Virus record (IMG/VR): IMGVR_UViG_3300042395_000266
Span: 1 to 55,906 of that record
DNA: 55,906 nucleotides
Direction: 5' to 3' (one strand)
Source: a virus
The notes beneath the pieces were generated by a model. It was given only the letters and a program-made list of their open reading frames with translations, was not told the origin of the DNA and ran no database searches. The position numbers and the translations under genes were made by a program. Shown in pieces: positions 1-9,152 of the stretch. Position 1 is the stretch's first letter; every line of letters begins with the position of its first letter.

Positions 1-247
1 TAGAGGCAGACGCGGCCGGCGGTTTGACCCTTTTGCTGGGTGAACCCGTGCGCGCGCTTTTCCGAACCCGTGCGCGCGCGTTGCCGGGCCTGTCCAGTGA
101 CTAGCAATGCACCTGTTCGGTGCATTGCCCCACATTTCCGTCGCGGCTGGAGGCTACGAGGATACCCCGTGGATGACCGAGGCCGGCTGTGGTACATCGC
201 CCTGACTCCTTTGCACGACCCCCGCGCCGAAGGCTACTCTACGAGCA
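1..247. other. Left-end non-coding leader
   Basis: No convincing gene lies here. The 16-base string GAACCCGTGCGCGCGC occurs twice (42-57 and 64-79). A copy of the recurrent GGCTAC element lies at 232, sixteen bases before the small-terminase start. A cos or pac site would be expected near a small terminase, but I cannot identify one. A long open frame at 40-708 is a shadow of the terminase gene. Confidence 0.5.
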
Positions 248-730
248 ATGGTTCGCGGCCCTGCCCCAACGCCGAAGCACATTCTGGCCCTTCGTGGGTC
301 GCCGGAAGCAAACTACCGCGAGGAGTTGGGCACCCCGCTGACCGATCTGCCGCCGCCGCCCGAGTGGCTGCGGCCCGCCGCGAAGACGATGTTCACCCAG
401 GTCTGCGAGCACACCCGTCGAATGGGCACGCTCGCGGAAAGCGACCTCCAAGTCATCGCCCGCTACGCCATCGTGTGGGACAAGTGGCAGACGGCCGAGC
501 GCGAATTGGCAAAGACAGGAGAGTGCTGGCGGGAAGTGCTCGCCCCCGACGGCACGCTTCGGTTCTGCCGGCCCACAAAGTGGCAGGCGCAGAGCGACCA
601 GTGCCACGAGCAACTCCGGCAACTGGAAACAGTCCTTGGCTTGACGCCCGCCGACAGGACGCGACTGGGGTATCACGCCGAGAAGGTCGTGCTCGACCCA
701 ATGGATGAGTTGCTGAAGAAGCGTGGTTGA
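248..730 (+). CDS. terS: Terminase small subunit, P27 family
   Basis: DNA-recognition subunit of the packaging motor; it binds phage DNA and brings it to the large subunit. The 160-residue length and two motifs fit the P27 family: a basic Pro-rich start (residues 1-18, GPAPTPKHILALRG) and the near-C-terminal LGLTPADRTRL motif (about 128-138). The ATG at 248 gives the conserved N-terminus, although no strong ribosome site precedes it. It overlaps the large subunit by 8 bases, so the two are probably translationally coupled. The family call is from motifs; DNA-binding specificity is unknown. Confidence 0.9.
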   Translation: MVRGPAPTPKHILALRGSPEANYREELGTPLTDLPPPPEWLRPAAKTMFTQVCEHTRRMGTLAESDLQVIARYAIVWDKWQTAERELAKTGECWREVLAPDGTLRFCRPTKWQAQSDQCHEQLRQLETVLGLTPADRTRLGYHAEKVVLDPMDELLKKRG

Positions 731-2225
731 CATACGCGACTTCGTGGGGTTGCTGAAGCACTCCCGCGGAGACTTTGCCGGGCAGCCGTTTGTGCTGCAA
801 CCCTGGCAGAGCGACTACTTCGACCGCTTGCTCAACACCCGCCGACCCGACGGGCTGCGGCAGTATCGTCGCTCTCTCTTGGCCCTGCCCCGCAAGATGG
901 GCAAGACGCAGATGGCGGCCGCGCTTGGCCTCTACATGACCTTCTGCGACGACATCGGGGCCGAGGTCATCGTCGCGGCCGGCGACCGCTCCCAGGCTTC
1001 GCTCCTGCACACGGCCGCCAAGCAGTTGCTGGAGTCCTGCCCTTCCCTCTCGCGTCGAGCAAAGGTCTACCGCAACTCCATTGTCCTGCCCGAGCGCAAT
1101 GCCTCAATGTTCTGCATTTCCAGCGAGGCCGGGACGAAGCACGGCTACAACCCCTCGTGCGTGCTGGTGGACGAGTATCACGTCTTCCCCGACCGCGAAC
1201 TGGTCGATGTGCTGGAAACAGGCATGGGAGCGCGATCCCAGCCCCTCACCATCTGGATCACGACGGCCGGCACGAACAAAAACGGCCCCTGCTACAAGGA
1301 TTGGGAGCGGGCCGTCCGCGTCCGCGACGGGCTAATCAAGGACGATTCATTCCTTCCCTGCATCTTTGCGGCCGAGCCGGAGGCCGACCCCTTTGTCGAG
1401 GAGACTTGGAAGGCTGCGAATCCGAACTACGGCGTCACCGTGAAGCCAGAATACTTCCGGCAGATGGCCGCCAGGGCGAAGGAATCGGCCAGCGAGGAGG
1501 TCGTTTTCCGCACCTTGCACCTCAACCAGTGGCAGTCGGTGACGACTCGTTGGCTGCGGCACGGTGCCTTTGAGTCGTGCGGCGATCCGCTGCGGCCGAC
1601 GACCGACCGCGTGGCCTACTGCGGCGTCGATTTGGCGAGCACGCAGGACACGACAGCGTTCGTGGCGGTGTGGCCCGACGAGGATGGCACGTTCGACATT
1701 CATGCCCACGTCTTCATCCCCGAGGAGCGCGCCGAAGCAGCATCGAAGACTGATCGCGTGCCGTATCTCCAATGGGCGAAAGAGGGTTTTGTTACACTGA
1801 CAGAAGGCGATATTTGCGATTACGACGCCGTTCGGGACTACGTTCTCTCGTTTTGCGAGAAGAATCGGGTTCGTGCCGTAGCCATCGACCGCTACAACGC
1901 GACCCACCTGACGACGCAGTTGGTGGCCGAGGGAATTGACGTAAGGCCGTATGGGCAGGGTTTTGTGTCGATGAGTTCGCCCAGCAAACTGCTGGAAACA
2001 CTCACAATCGGCAAAAAACTCAGGCACGCCGGCAACCCAGTGCTGACGTGGCAAATGTCGAACGTGCAAATCAAGGTCGATGACGCCGGCAACATCAAGC
2101 CGTCGAAGAAGCACAGCACGTCCACGTCCCGAATCGATAGCGCCGTAGCCCTCATCATGGCGCTTGGTATCGCCAGCGGCGAGGCCAGACAGGCCGACGA
2201 TGACCCACAACTGCTGGTGTTTTGA
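723..2225 (+). CDS. terL: Terminase large subunit (ATPase-nuclease)
   Basis: Motor ATPase and nuclease that pumps DNA into the prohead and cuts concatemers. The 500 residues show a Walker A-like loop (about 54-64, LPRKMGKTQ), Walker B (147-152, VLVDEY), a coupling motif (about 179-184, ITTAGTN), and nuclease acidic residues in GVDLAS (D303), AIDRY (D389) and RIDSAV (D472). This is the HK97-like Terminase_1 pattern. The start is GTG at 723, inside the terS end. Its stop overlaps the portal start as TGATG. Confidence 0.95.
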   Translation: MVDIRDFVGLLKHSRGDFAGQPFVLQPWQSDYFDRLLNTRRPDGLRQYRRSLLALPRKMGKTQMAAALGLYMTFCDDIGAEVIVAAGDRSQASLLHTAAKQLLESCPSLSRRAKVYRNSIVLPERNASMFCISSEAGTKHGYNPSCVLVDEYHVFPDRELVDVLETGMGARSQPLTIWITTAGTNKNGPCYKDWERAVRVRDGLIKDDSFLPCIFAAEPEADPFVEETWKAANPNYGVTVKPEYFRQMAARAKESASEEVVFRTLHLNQWQSVTTRWLRHGAFESCGDPLRPTTDRVAYCGVDLASTQDTTAFVAVWPDEDGTFDIHAHVFIPEERAEAASKTDRVPYLQWAKEGFVTLTEGDICDYDAVRDYVLSFCEKNRVRAVAIDRYNATHLTTQLVAEGIDVRPYGQGFVSMSSPSKLLETLTIGKKLRHAGNPVLTWQMSNVQIKVDDAGNIKPSKKHSTSTSRIDSAVALIMALGIASGEARQADDDPQLLVF

Positions 2226-3907
2226 TGGCTACCGACGCGGACAATGCCTACCCTGGCGACGTGCTTGAACTCCGCGGGAACATCTCCCGCATCTTTGAGG
2301 AGATCGTCAACACCCGGCGAACGGCGGCCGGCGTCACGGTCAGCCCCGAAACCGCCCTGGAGTGCAGTGCCGTCCTCGCCTGCGTCCGCGTCCTGTCGGA
2401 GTCGCTGGCGGCCATGCCGCTCAACGTCTACCGGCGGCTCCGCGACGGCGGCAAGGAGATCGCGGAAGAACAGCACTTGCAGGAAATCCTGGCCTACCAG
2501 CCCAACTCGTGGCAGACGGCGTTTGAGTTCAAGGAACTCATGCAGTCTTGGCTGCTGCTGTGGGGCAACGCCTACGCCTACATCAAGGGCAGCAGCACGC
2601 ACGGTGCCGTGTCCGAGTTGATCCCGCTTCATCCGTCGAGGATGGAGACGAAGCGGCTTTCCAACGGCAAACTCCGCTACTACTACACCGAGCCGACGAC
2701 GCCCACGCAGCCGGAAGTGAAGATCACCGAGTATCGGCAGGACGAAATTTTTCATATGAGGTGGCTCTCGTCTGACGGGGTGACAGGATTTGTGCCCACG
2801 ACCCTCTCCCGCGATGCCATCGCCCTCGCCAGGGCGACGGAACTGCACTCCAGCGCCTACTTCGGCAACGGCGCGAAGTCAGGCACGGTCATCGAAACCG
2901 ATCAGCCGCACAAGCCCGAAGCGCTGGCCCGCTTCAAGGCCCAGTGGGATGAGGCGCATCGCGGCCCCGACAAGGCATACAAGACGGTCGTGATGCCCTT
3001 CGGCTTCAAGAAGAAGGACGATCCCGTCAGGAACGATACGTCGCAACTCATTGAGACACGCCGCTACCAGTGCGAGGAGGTGGCGCGGGTCTACCGAGTT
3101 CCGGCCTCGCTTTTGGGCGATTTGACGAACGTGCGTTACAGCACGGTCGAGCAGTCGGCCATCGACTTCGTCACGTTCTCGCTGATTCCGTGGTGCCGGC
3201 GCTGGGAGCAAGCCTGCCGCCGCGACCTCGTGGTCGATGATAAGACCTATTTCGTGGCCTACGACGTGAATTCGCTGATGGCCGGCGACTACGCTGCTCG
3301 TTCGCAGTTCCTGCGGGAAATGTGGAACATGGGCGCCATCGACATCGATGAACTGCGGTCGCAGATCGGCTACAACCCGCTGCCGAACGGCGAGGGGAAG
3401 AAGCGATTCGTACAGGTCAACATGCAGTTGCTGTCGGCCTTTACCCCCGACAACCCGACCGCGGCCTCGACCACCGCCGCGGCCCCTCCAGACGCTGGCG
3501 GGCAACCGCCAAGGCCATCAGAGGGCGAAGACACGCCGACGGGCTTGGGCGACGTGCAGCCGTCCACTGGCGCCGCAAGCACAGAACCGCGGTCATCGGA
3601 GGCCGCCGAGGTCGTCTTCCGCACCGCCCTGCGTCGGATCGCCGCCGTCGAGGCCGACGGTGTCCTTGAGCGCCGCAAGAATCCCGAGAAGTTGGGCCAG
3701 TGGCTCGACCAGATTCAGTCTCGGATGCGAGAAGAACTGAAGGATGCTGCCCAGGCTACCGGCCGCGACATCGATGCGTTCGTGGTAACGTGGAATCAGC
3801 GATCCCGTGACCTCTTGCTGGACTGCCACCGGAGCGGCCAGAAGTACGAAACGGCCACCGAAGGATGGTGCGACAAGCACCTAGACGACCATGCCGCAGC
3901 CCGATAA
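2225..3907 (+). CDS. Portal protein, HK97 type
   Basis: Forms the dodecameric ring at the capsid vertex through which DNA enters and leaves. The 560-residue protein begins with an HK97-like portal core (SAVLACVRVLSESLAAMPLNVYRR, residues about 43-66; WGNAYAYI; VYRVPASLLGDL). It is followed by a Pro/Thr/Ala-rich linker (about 410-465) and an extra helical, charged C-terminal domain of about 95 residues. The ATG at 2225 overlaps the terL stop. The C-terminal domain is longer than in typical HK97 portals and its role is not known to me. Confidence 0.93.
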   Translation: MATDADNAYPGDVLELRGNISRIFEEIVNTRRTAAGVTVSPETALECSAVLACVRVLSESLAAMPLNVYRRLRDGGKEIAEEQHLQEILAYQPNSWQTAFEFKELMQSWLLLWGNAYAYIKGSSTHGAVSELIPLHPSRMETKRLSNGKLRYYYTEPTTPTQPEVKITEYRQDEIFHMRWLSSDGVTGFVPTTLSRDAIALARATELHSSAYFGNGAKSGTVIETDQPHKPEALARFKAQWDEAHRGPDKAYKTVVMPFGFKKKDDPVRNDTSQLIETRRYQCEEVARVYRVPASLLGDLTNVRYSTVEQSAIDFVTFSLIPWCRRWEQACRRDLVVDDKTYFVAYDVNSLMAGDYAARSQFLREMWNMGAIDIDELRSQIGYNPLPNGEGKKRFVQVNMQLLSAFTPDNPTAASTTAAAPPDAGGQPPRPSEGEDTPTGLGDVQPSTGAASTEPRSSEAAEVVFRTALRRIAAVEADGVLERRKNPEKLGQWLDQIQSRMREELKDAAQATGRDIDAFVVTWNQRSRDLLLDCHRSGQKYETATEGWCDKHLDDHAAAR

Positions 3908-5546
3908 CGAAGGTCTGACCACGAGTCGAACCGACATTGAGCGCCGGATCACGCTTTCCGAGGCGACTGTCGAGTATCGGGACGTTGACGGCGAGAAGCG
4001 GCCGGTTATTTCCGGCTACGCCGCCGTCTTCAACACCGAAAGCAGGGTTTTGAGCGGTTTTGTCGAGACAATCGCGCCGACTGCCTTCGATGACGTGCTC
4101 GCGACGAACCCCGACGTGATTGGGTGCTTCAATCACGACAAAAACATGCTCCTGGGCCGCACCGCCAATGGCACCATGACGCTGCGGAACGATGGATACG
4201 GCCTTCGCTACGAGATCACGCCCAACCCGAACACGTCAGTCGGCCGCGACGTTGTCGAATGGGTGAAAGATCGCACGGTCGTCGGCTCGTCCTTCGCGTT
4301 TTCGATCAAGAAAGACGGCACCGGCGACTCGTGGACGACCGATCCTCGCGGCTTTCGCAAGCGCGAGGTGCGTTCGGTGGCGATGCTGGAGGACTGCGGC
4401 CCCGTGGTCAGGCCCGCATACGCCTCATCCAGCGTCGTGGTGAGCCGCAGGGCCATCGAAATGGCCCTTGGGGACAACTATCGCCCGAACCAGACGATGG
4501 CGAACGCCGCCAAGCGCGGCCTGAAACTGGTCAGCAAGCACACCGAAATCGACGGCGTTTTGACCGGCATTGCCGAGCGGATCGCGGCCCGCGAGGTCGT
4601 GTGCGTCGAGGAAGCGCTGTATCTGGCCGGCGTTCACGAGCGCTGCGCGGCCGCCAAGGCCGACAACTGGGCCGGCACGCCCGCCTGGGTCGAGTATCAG
4701 TTGGCCGGCGGCGGCTCCGGCAGGAAGTGGCTTGAGCGTCGGACGCAGGGCGAGCAAGGGCACGCCGAGATCGCCGCGTCGGCCCCCGAGCCGGCCGCCG
4801 TCGAGACTCGCGACAGCGATGTGAACCTCCGGCCGACCGCCGGCATGGCTGCCGCCTGCCGCCGCGGCCTGAAACTCTACGAGGATGGCCGCGGAGGCGA
4901 CGGCCTCGTCTCGGCCACGGTCGCGTGGGCGCGAAAGATCGCCGCCAGAGAGCCGCTGACGAAGGAAAAAGTCGTCAAGATGGCCGCGTGGCACGCTCGC
5001 CACAAGGTGGACAAGAGGCCCGGCTGGGACAAACCCGGCGAGGAATCCCCCGGTTTCGTAGCGTTTTTGCTGTGGGCGGGCGCTGCCGGCCGGCGATGGA
5101 GTGCCTCCAAGGTGGCCGAACTTCGCCGTGCCGGCGAGGCTCGTGACATGGATGGCATGGACGACGACTACGAAGTGGGGCTATCGGAGCGCGACATCGC
5201 CACCGCCGAGTCCTACGAAGCAATCGCGGAGGAAATGGGCCAGTGGTCGCAGGCCGAGTCGCACTACATCGCAGAAAGCCCGTTCGGTCAGATCGCCTGC
5301 AAGAACTGCGTGTTCTTTGAAGGCGAGGGCCGCTGCTACATCGTGGCGGGAGACATCGCGCCTGACGCGGTGTGCAAGTTGTGGATCATCCCTGACGGCG
5401 CCCGCTCGCAGCCCGAGGCCGAAGCGGTCGAGCAGAAGTCGGCGCCCGAGTTGCCGGCGCCGGGGATCGACTACGCCGGCGCCGCAGCAGCGCTCAAGGC
5501 AAAATTGCTGACGACTTGGTTGCACGGCAGCACGTCAGCGTCGTAG
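3891..5546 (+). CDS. Prohead protease with added C-terminal domains
   Basis: Capsid-maturation serine protease of the HK97 (U35/S78) type. The protease domain covers about residues 15-195, with the likely catalytic His82 in FNHDKN and Ser133/134 in VGSSFAF. The rest, 551 residues in all, is unusual. Two related helical modules follow (about 203-285 and 318-415), each with an RGLKL start and a GRKW or GRRW end. A Cys motif (C470, C473, C482, C495) resembles a small metal- or FeS-binding fold. Ordinary proteases of this family are about 200 residues. It overlaps the portal gene by 17 bases. The stop codon TAG is the first triplet of a TAGGCTAC element. Confidence 0.88.
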   Translation: MPQPDNEGLTTSRTDIERRITLSEATVEYRDVDGEKRPVISGYAAVFNTESRVLSGFVETIAPTAFDDVLATNPDVIGCFNHDKNMLLGRTANGTMTLRNDGYGLRYEITPNPNTSVGRDVVEWVKDRTVVGSSFAFSIKKDGTGDSWTTDPRGFRKREVRSVAMLEDCGPVVRPAYASSSVVVSRRAIEMALGDNYRPNQTMANAAKRGLKLVSKHTEIDGVLTGIAERIAAREVVCVEEALYLAGVHERCAAAKADNWAGTPAWVEYQLAGGGSGRKWLERRTQGEQGHAEIAASAPEPAAVETRDSDVNLRPTAGMAAACRRGLKLYEDGRGGDGLVSATVAWARKIAAREPLTKEKVVKMAAWHARHKVDKRPGWDKPGEESPGFVAFLLWAGAAGRRWSASKVAELRRAGEARDMDGMDDDYEVGLSERDIATAESYEAIAEEMGQWSQAESHYIAESPFGQIACKNCVFFEGEGRCYIVAGDIAPDAVCKLWIIPDGARSQPEAEAVEQKSAPELPAPGIDYAGAAAALKAKLLTTWLHGSTSAS

Positions 5547-5564
5547 GCTACAAGAGTAGACATT
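5520..5564 (+). promoter_or_regulatory. Candidate promoter for the capsid gene
   Basis: TTGCAC (5520-5525), an 18-base spacer and TAGGCT (5544-5549) resemble a sigma-70 promoter. In the alternative reading shared with other copies, GGCTAC (5546) is followed 13 bases later by GACATT (5559-5564). A dedicated promoter before the most abundant structural protein makes sense. Confidence 0.5.
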
Positions 5565-5694
5565 GCCTTGCGACGGAAGTCGCAGGGAGCAGTGCGAGTG
5601 ACCAGGGGATTCTGGTCGCGGCGTGCTTGCGGGAATCACCCGCCGGCCGCCGCATTTGTTCGCGTTGGCCGGCTCAACAAGGAGCAGGGCCAAC

Positions 5695-7044
5695 ATGGCG
5701 AGCAATCTCAAGCGACTTCAGGATCGTGCCGCGGCCGTCGCCGCGCAGATGGCGGAACTGGCCGCTGTCGAGGAGCGTTCCGAGGCGCAGACCGCCGACC
5801 TCGTGCGGCTGTCGAAGGAGGCCGACGACCTCAAGGCGGGCCTCGACTTTGAGGCGAAGATCGCCGCCAAGGAAGCCGAACTCCGTTCGGTGACCGAGAA
5901 GGCCGCCCCGGCCCCGGCCCCCGTGGCCGAGGTGAAGGCCGAGGACAAGAAGCCCGTCGAGATTCGTTCGCTCTCCACCCATCACTCCCAGTTGACCGCG
6001 TTCAACGATGGCCCCGAGGCCGTCGAGAGCGCCTACCGCTGCGGCCGGTGGCTGCGGGCGCATGTGTTCAAGAACGCGGACGACCTGCGGTGGTGCAAAG
6101 ATCACGGCGTCGAAAGCCGTGCCCTTGGCGAGAACAGCAACTCGTCGGGTGGCGCTCTGGTGCCCGAGGAGTTCGCGAACCGCGTGATCCGGCTGGTCGA
6201 GAACTACGGCACGTTCGCCAATTCCAACGTCGAGAAGATCAACATGACGCGGGACACGATGGTGATCCCCAAGCGTATCACCGGAACGTCGGCCTACTTC
6301 GTGGGCGAAGGGACGGCAGTCAGCGAGTCGGAGCCGACCTACGCGAACGTGCAACTGGTCGCCAAGAAGTTGGCGGTCGGCACCCGCATGTCGAGCGAGG
6401 TGGTCGAGGATGCTCTGATTTCGCTGGCTGACGCTGTGGCGAACGAGTTCGCGACTTCGCTCAGTTACAAACAGGACTTGTGCGGCTGGAACGGCGACGG
6501 CACGAGCCAGTACGGCGGAATTCGCGGCCTCGTCACGCAGATCAACGACGGGACTCACACCGCCGCGGTGCAGACGGCTTCGGCCGGTGCCACCGGGTTT
6601 GAGACTCTGACCGTGACGGACTTCATCCGTCTGATCGGCAAGATGCCCCTCTACGCCCGCCAGGGTGCCGAGTGGTACATCAGCCCGGCCGGCTTCGCGG
6701 CCTCGATGGCCCGCCTCCGCTACGCGGCCGGCGGTAACACCATCGAAAGCCTGGGCGGTGGCGCCAGCGAGAGTTTCCTTGGCTTCAAGGTGAACCTCGT
6801 TCACGTCATGGACACGACGCTGGGCGCCGACGCCAGCAAGATCAAGGTGCTGTTCGGGAACCTGGGGCTGTCGAGCATCTACGCTCGTCGGCGTGACTTC
6901 TCGGTGCGGATGTACGACCAAGTGTACGCCACGACCGATCAGTTGCTCCTCCAGGGCACCATGCGTTTCGACATCGTTCACCACTCGCTTGGCGACAACA
7001 CGACGCCCGGCCCGGTGCTGGCCCTCAAGACCGCTGCCTCGTGA
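5695..7044 (+). CDS. Major capsid protein, HK97 fold
   Basis: Builds the icosahedral shell. The 449-residue protein has a scaffold-like N-terminal coiled coil (about 1-68), an Ala/Pro linker (about 70-85), then the HK97-type core (ALGENSNSSGGALVPEEFANRVI; SYKQDLCGWNGDGTSQYGGIRGL), as in phage_capsid family proteins whose delta domain is removed by the upstream protease. The ATG at 5695 is chosen because AAGGAG lies 10 bases upstream and the coiled coil begins directly; an in-frame GTG at 5623 would add an unlikely basic extension. Confidence 0.93.
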   Translation: MASNLKRLQDRAAAVAAQMAELAAVEERSEAQTADLVRLSKEADDLKAGLDFEAKIAAKEAELRSVTEKAAPAPAPVAEVKAEDKKPVEIRSLSTHHSQLTAFNDGPEAVESAYRCGRWLRAHVFKNADDLRWCKDHGVESRALGENSNSSGGALVPEEFANRVIRLVENYGTFANSNVEKINMTRDTMVIPKRITGTSAYFVGEGTAVSESEPTYANVQLVAKKLAVGTRMSSEVVEDALISLADAVANEFATSLSYKQDLCGWNGDGTSQYGGIRGLVTQINDGTHTAAVQTASAGATGFETLTVTDFIRLIGKMPLYARQGAEWYISPAGFAASMARLRYAAGGNTIESLGGGASESFLGFKVNLVHVMDTTLGADASKIKVLFGNLGLSSIYARRRDFSVRMYDQVYATTDQLLLQGTMRFDIVHHSLGDNTTPGPVLALKTAAS

Positions 7045-7077
7045 TCGTGAAGCCACCAACAAGGAGAAACTAGAACC

Positions 7078-7500
7078 ATGATTCATTCGCAGATGGAGAA
7101 AGTGGTGGCCGCTGTCCCCACGGCAGTCGGCACCAGCGCCGTGACCCTGACCATCGACACGCTGGGCTATGACTACGCCAGCGTGGCGGTGCTGCGGGCC
7201 AGCAACGCCAGCACGGTGTTCGCCAGCGTGCTCAAGATTGAGGAGTCAGACGACGACTCGTCCTACTCCGCGGTCGCCGGCATGACCGGCGGCACTGACT
7301 TCACGATCCCCACGGCTCCCACCGCCGTGGCGTCCATCGTGAAGTTGGACGTGGATGCGAAGTCGAAGAAGCGCTACCTCAAGGTCACGGCGACTCCGGC
7401 GGTGTCCGTCAACACGGCGGTCACGGCTCGTCTGTCCCGCGGCGAGAACGCTCCGTCGTCTGCGTCCGAGGCCGGCGTCATCGGCTGGGTCAAGGGCTGA
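7078..7500 (+). CDS. Probable head decoration or stabilising protein
   Basis: A 140-residue protein, rich in Ala, Thr, Ser and Val, predicted mostly beta strand, placed directly after the capsid gene. AAGGAG precedes the ATG at suitable distance. No family is recognised by motif. Its location and composition suggest a capsid-surface or capsid-associated protein. Confidence 0.6.
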   Translation: MIHSQMEKVVAAVPTAVGTSAVTLTIDTLGYDYASVAVLRASNASTVFASVLKIEESDDDSSYSAVAGMTGGTDFTIPTAPTAVASIVKLDVDAKSKKRYLKVTATPAVSVNTAVTARLSRGENAPSSASEAGVIGWVKG

Positions 7501-7501
7501 T

Positions 7502-7572
7502 CCCGTACAAGCGGGACGGCCATGACGGCCGACGAAGGCGCAAGGATGCGCGCCCGCTCCACACAAGGAGCG
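7502..7572 (+). promoter_or_regulatory. Leader with four hairpins, one CsrA-like
   Basis: The gap before the next gene folds into successive short hairpins. CCCG pairs with CGGG (7502-7515). GGCC pairs with GGCC (7518-7530). GCGC-AAGGAT-GCGC (7538-7551) has the six-base loop and GGA expected of a CsrA site. CGCTCC pairs with GGAGCG (7555-7572) and buries the Shine-Dalgarno sequence of the GTG start at 7577. Confidence 0.5.
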
Positions 7573-7576
7573 AAAC

Positions 7577-8305
7577 GTGCTGCTGCGTATTGGTGGTGTA
7601 GAAGCGGAGGTCAAGGTCGCGGCGGTGATGAGCACCCCGCGCCTGACCTTCTCTGACAACTTCTTCTGCGTGGCGGCCGCTCTGGCCCCGCACGGCATCG
7701 CGCCCACCAAAATCTGCGGGGCGTTTTGGGGGCAGACGCTTCAGAGAGTGATGGAAACCGTCATTGAGGAAAATGACGTGATCCTGACCTTTGATTACGA
7801 CACGATTTTCAACGCCCGCACGGTCGAGGCGCTTCTGGCCTTGCTCATGCACTCAGGCGTTGACGCCATCGCGCCGCTACAGACCAAGCGCGAGGCCAAC
7901 ACGGTGATGTTCGCCAAGGCGGGGGTGTCGCTGGAGGAACATTCCAGCGTCGAGGACAATTGGTTCGCCAAGCCCGTCCAGCGAGTCGAGACGGCTCACT
8001 TCGGCTGCACGTTCCTTCGCACCGAAGCCCTCAAGAAGATGCCGAAGCCGTGGTTTCTGGCCCAGCCCAACGAAAAGGGCATGTGGGACGGGGGCCACTG
8101 CGAAGAAGACATATTTTTCTGGCGCCAGTGGGCCAAGGCTGGCAACACGCTGGGCATCGCCACGAACATCAGCGTGGGCCACGCCGAACTGATGATTACT
8201 TGGCCCAGCCGCGCGAATCCGCAGTGCAAGGTGCATCAGCACACCACTGACTACTGGACGAACGGGCAGAAGTCGCCCGAGGACGCCTGGGGGCGGGTGA
8301 CATGA
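7577..8305 (+). CDS. GT-A-type glycosyltransferase-like protein
   Basis: A 242-residue protein with features of a nucleotide-sugar glycosyltransferase: a DYD motif after a hydrophobic strand (LTFDYDTIF, about residues 73-81) as metal-binding DxD, and a late acidic EEDIFFWRQW segment. It would transfer a sugar to a virion or host acceptor. The start is GTG at 7577 with AAGGAG upstream. It sits between head and connector genes and is coupled by ATGA to the next gene, so it may act on the particle itself. Substrate unknown. Confidence 0.65.
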   Translation: MLLRIGGVEAEVKVAAVMSTPRLTFSDNFFCVAAALAPHGIAPTKICGAFWGQTLQRVMETVIEENDVILTFDYDTIFNARTVEALLALLMHSGVDAIAPLQTKREANTVMFAKAGVSLEEHSSVEDNWFAKPVQRVETAHFGCTFLRTEALKKMPKPWFLAQPNEKGMWDGGHCEEDIFFWRQWAKAGNTLGIATNISVGHAELMITWPSRANPQCKVHQHTTDYWTNGQKSPEDAWGRVT

Positions 8306-8508
8306 AAATTCGCGTGCTCCACAACTTCGGGAACTACGAAGCCGGCCAAGTGTTTGAGGATTGGCCCGGCGGCATGTGCGACATCTTCATCCGCAAGGGG
8401 CTGATCGCGGCGGTTGACGAGCACGAGGAGCGTGCCGTCGAGACTGCGGACGAAGACAGGGACGTTGAGCGGGCGGATGCCGCTCCCAAACACAAGAGGA
8501 AGCGGTAG
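8302..8508 (+). CDS. Small head-region protein
   Basis: A 68-residue protein starting inside the previous stop (ATGA). The N-terminal half is compact (KIRVLHNFGNYEAGQVFEDWPGGMCDIFIRKGLI) and the last 30 residues are highly charged, ending KHKRKR. The fold of the first half resembles small neck-region proteins found beside connector genes, but I cannot assign a function. Confidence 0.6.
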   Translation: MKIRVLHNFGNYEAGQVFEDWPGGMCDIFIRKGLIAAVDEHEERAVETADEDRDVERADAAPKHKRKR

Positions 8509-8510
8509 TC

Positions 8511-9152
8511 ATGGATCAGATCGTTTTCGGAACGCCCCAGCGGCCCACGTCTTCGATCACCCCGTATCGAAGCCTCGTGAGGGTCAGCGGCCCGTCTGCC
8601 GAGCCGGTGACGCTCGCCCAGGCCAAGGCGCAGTGCCGCGTCGATACCACCGACTCCGACGACTACATCACCTCGCTCATTCAGTGCGGCAGGGTCTACG
8701 TCGAGGACGTGCTGGAACTAACGCTGATGACCAGCGTGTGGGAAGCACGCTACGACCTGTTTCCCGTGTGGGCCATCATCCTGCCCAGGATGCCGATGCT
8801 GAACGCCCCCGTCACGGTCACCTACCGGAACGGCGATGGCACACATTCGACGCTGACGAGCGCGGCCAATGACTTTCAGGTGGACTATCGCGTCATGCCC
8901 GGCCGTATCTATCCGCAGTGGGCCACGGCGTGGCCGCCGACTCGCGGCGACGAGAACTCCGTCACCGTGCAGTATTCAGCCGGATACGGCGCTACGGCCG
9001 CGGACGTGCCGCCGCCCGCCAAGTTGCTGATCCTCGCCCTCGTCGCCCACTGGTTCGACACGCGGCAGCCGGCAGTTGTCGGCAGTATGACTTCGACGCC
9101 TTACATGTTCGACACGCTGCTGGCCGCCTCCGGCCTGGGAGTCTACCGATGA
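8511..9152 (+). CDS. Head-tail connector protein (gp6-like)
   Basis: A 213-residue protein with the gp6-like connector signature near its N-terminus: VTLAQAKAQCRVDTTDSDDYITSLI and the following helix that packs under the portal. Such proteins form a ring extending the portal. The C-terminal half is longer than in minimal gp6 proteins and resembles PhiE125 gp8-type connectors. It ends in an ATGA overlap with the next gene. Confidence 0.8.
   Translation: MDQIVFGTPQRPTSSITPYRSLVRVSGPSAEPVTLAQAKAQCRVDTTDSDDYITSLIQCGRVYVEDVLELTLMTSVWEARYDLFPVWAIILPRMPMLNAPVTVTYRNGDGTHSTLTSAANDFQVDYRVMPGRIYPQWATAWPPTRGDENSVTVQYSAGYGATAADVPPPAKLLILALVAHWFDTRQPAVVGSMTSTPYMFDTLLAASGLGVYR

Noticed and set aside
40-708. 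222-residue frame at the left end
   Set aside because: It overlaps terS in another frame and has no family features; terS has clear motifs.
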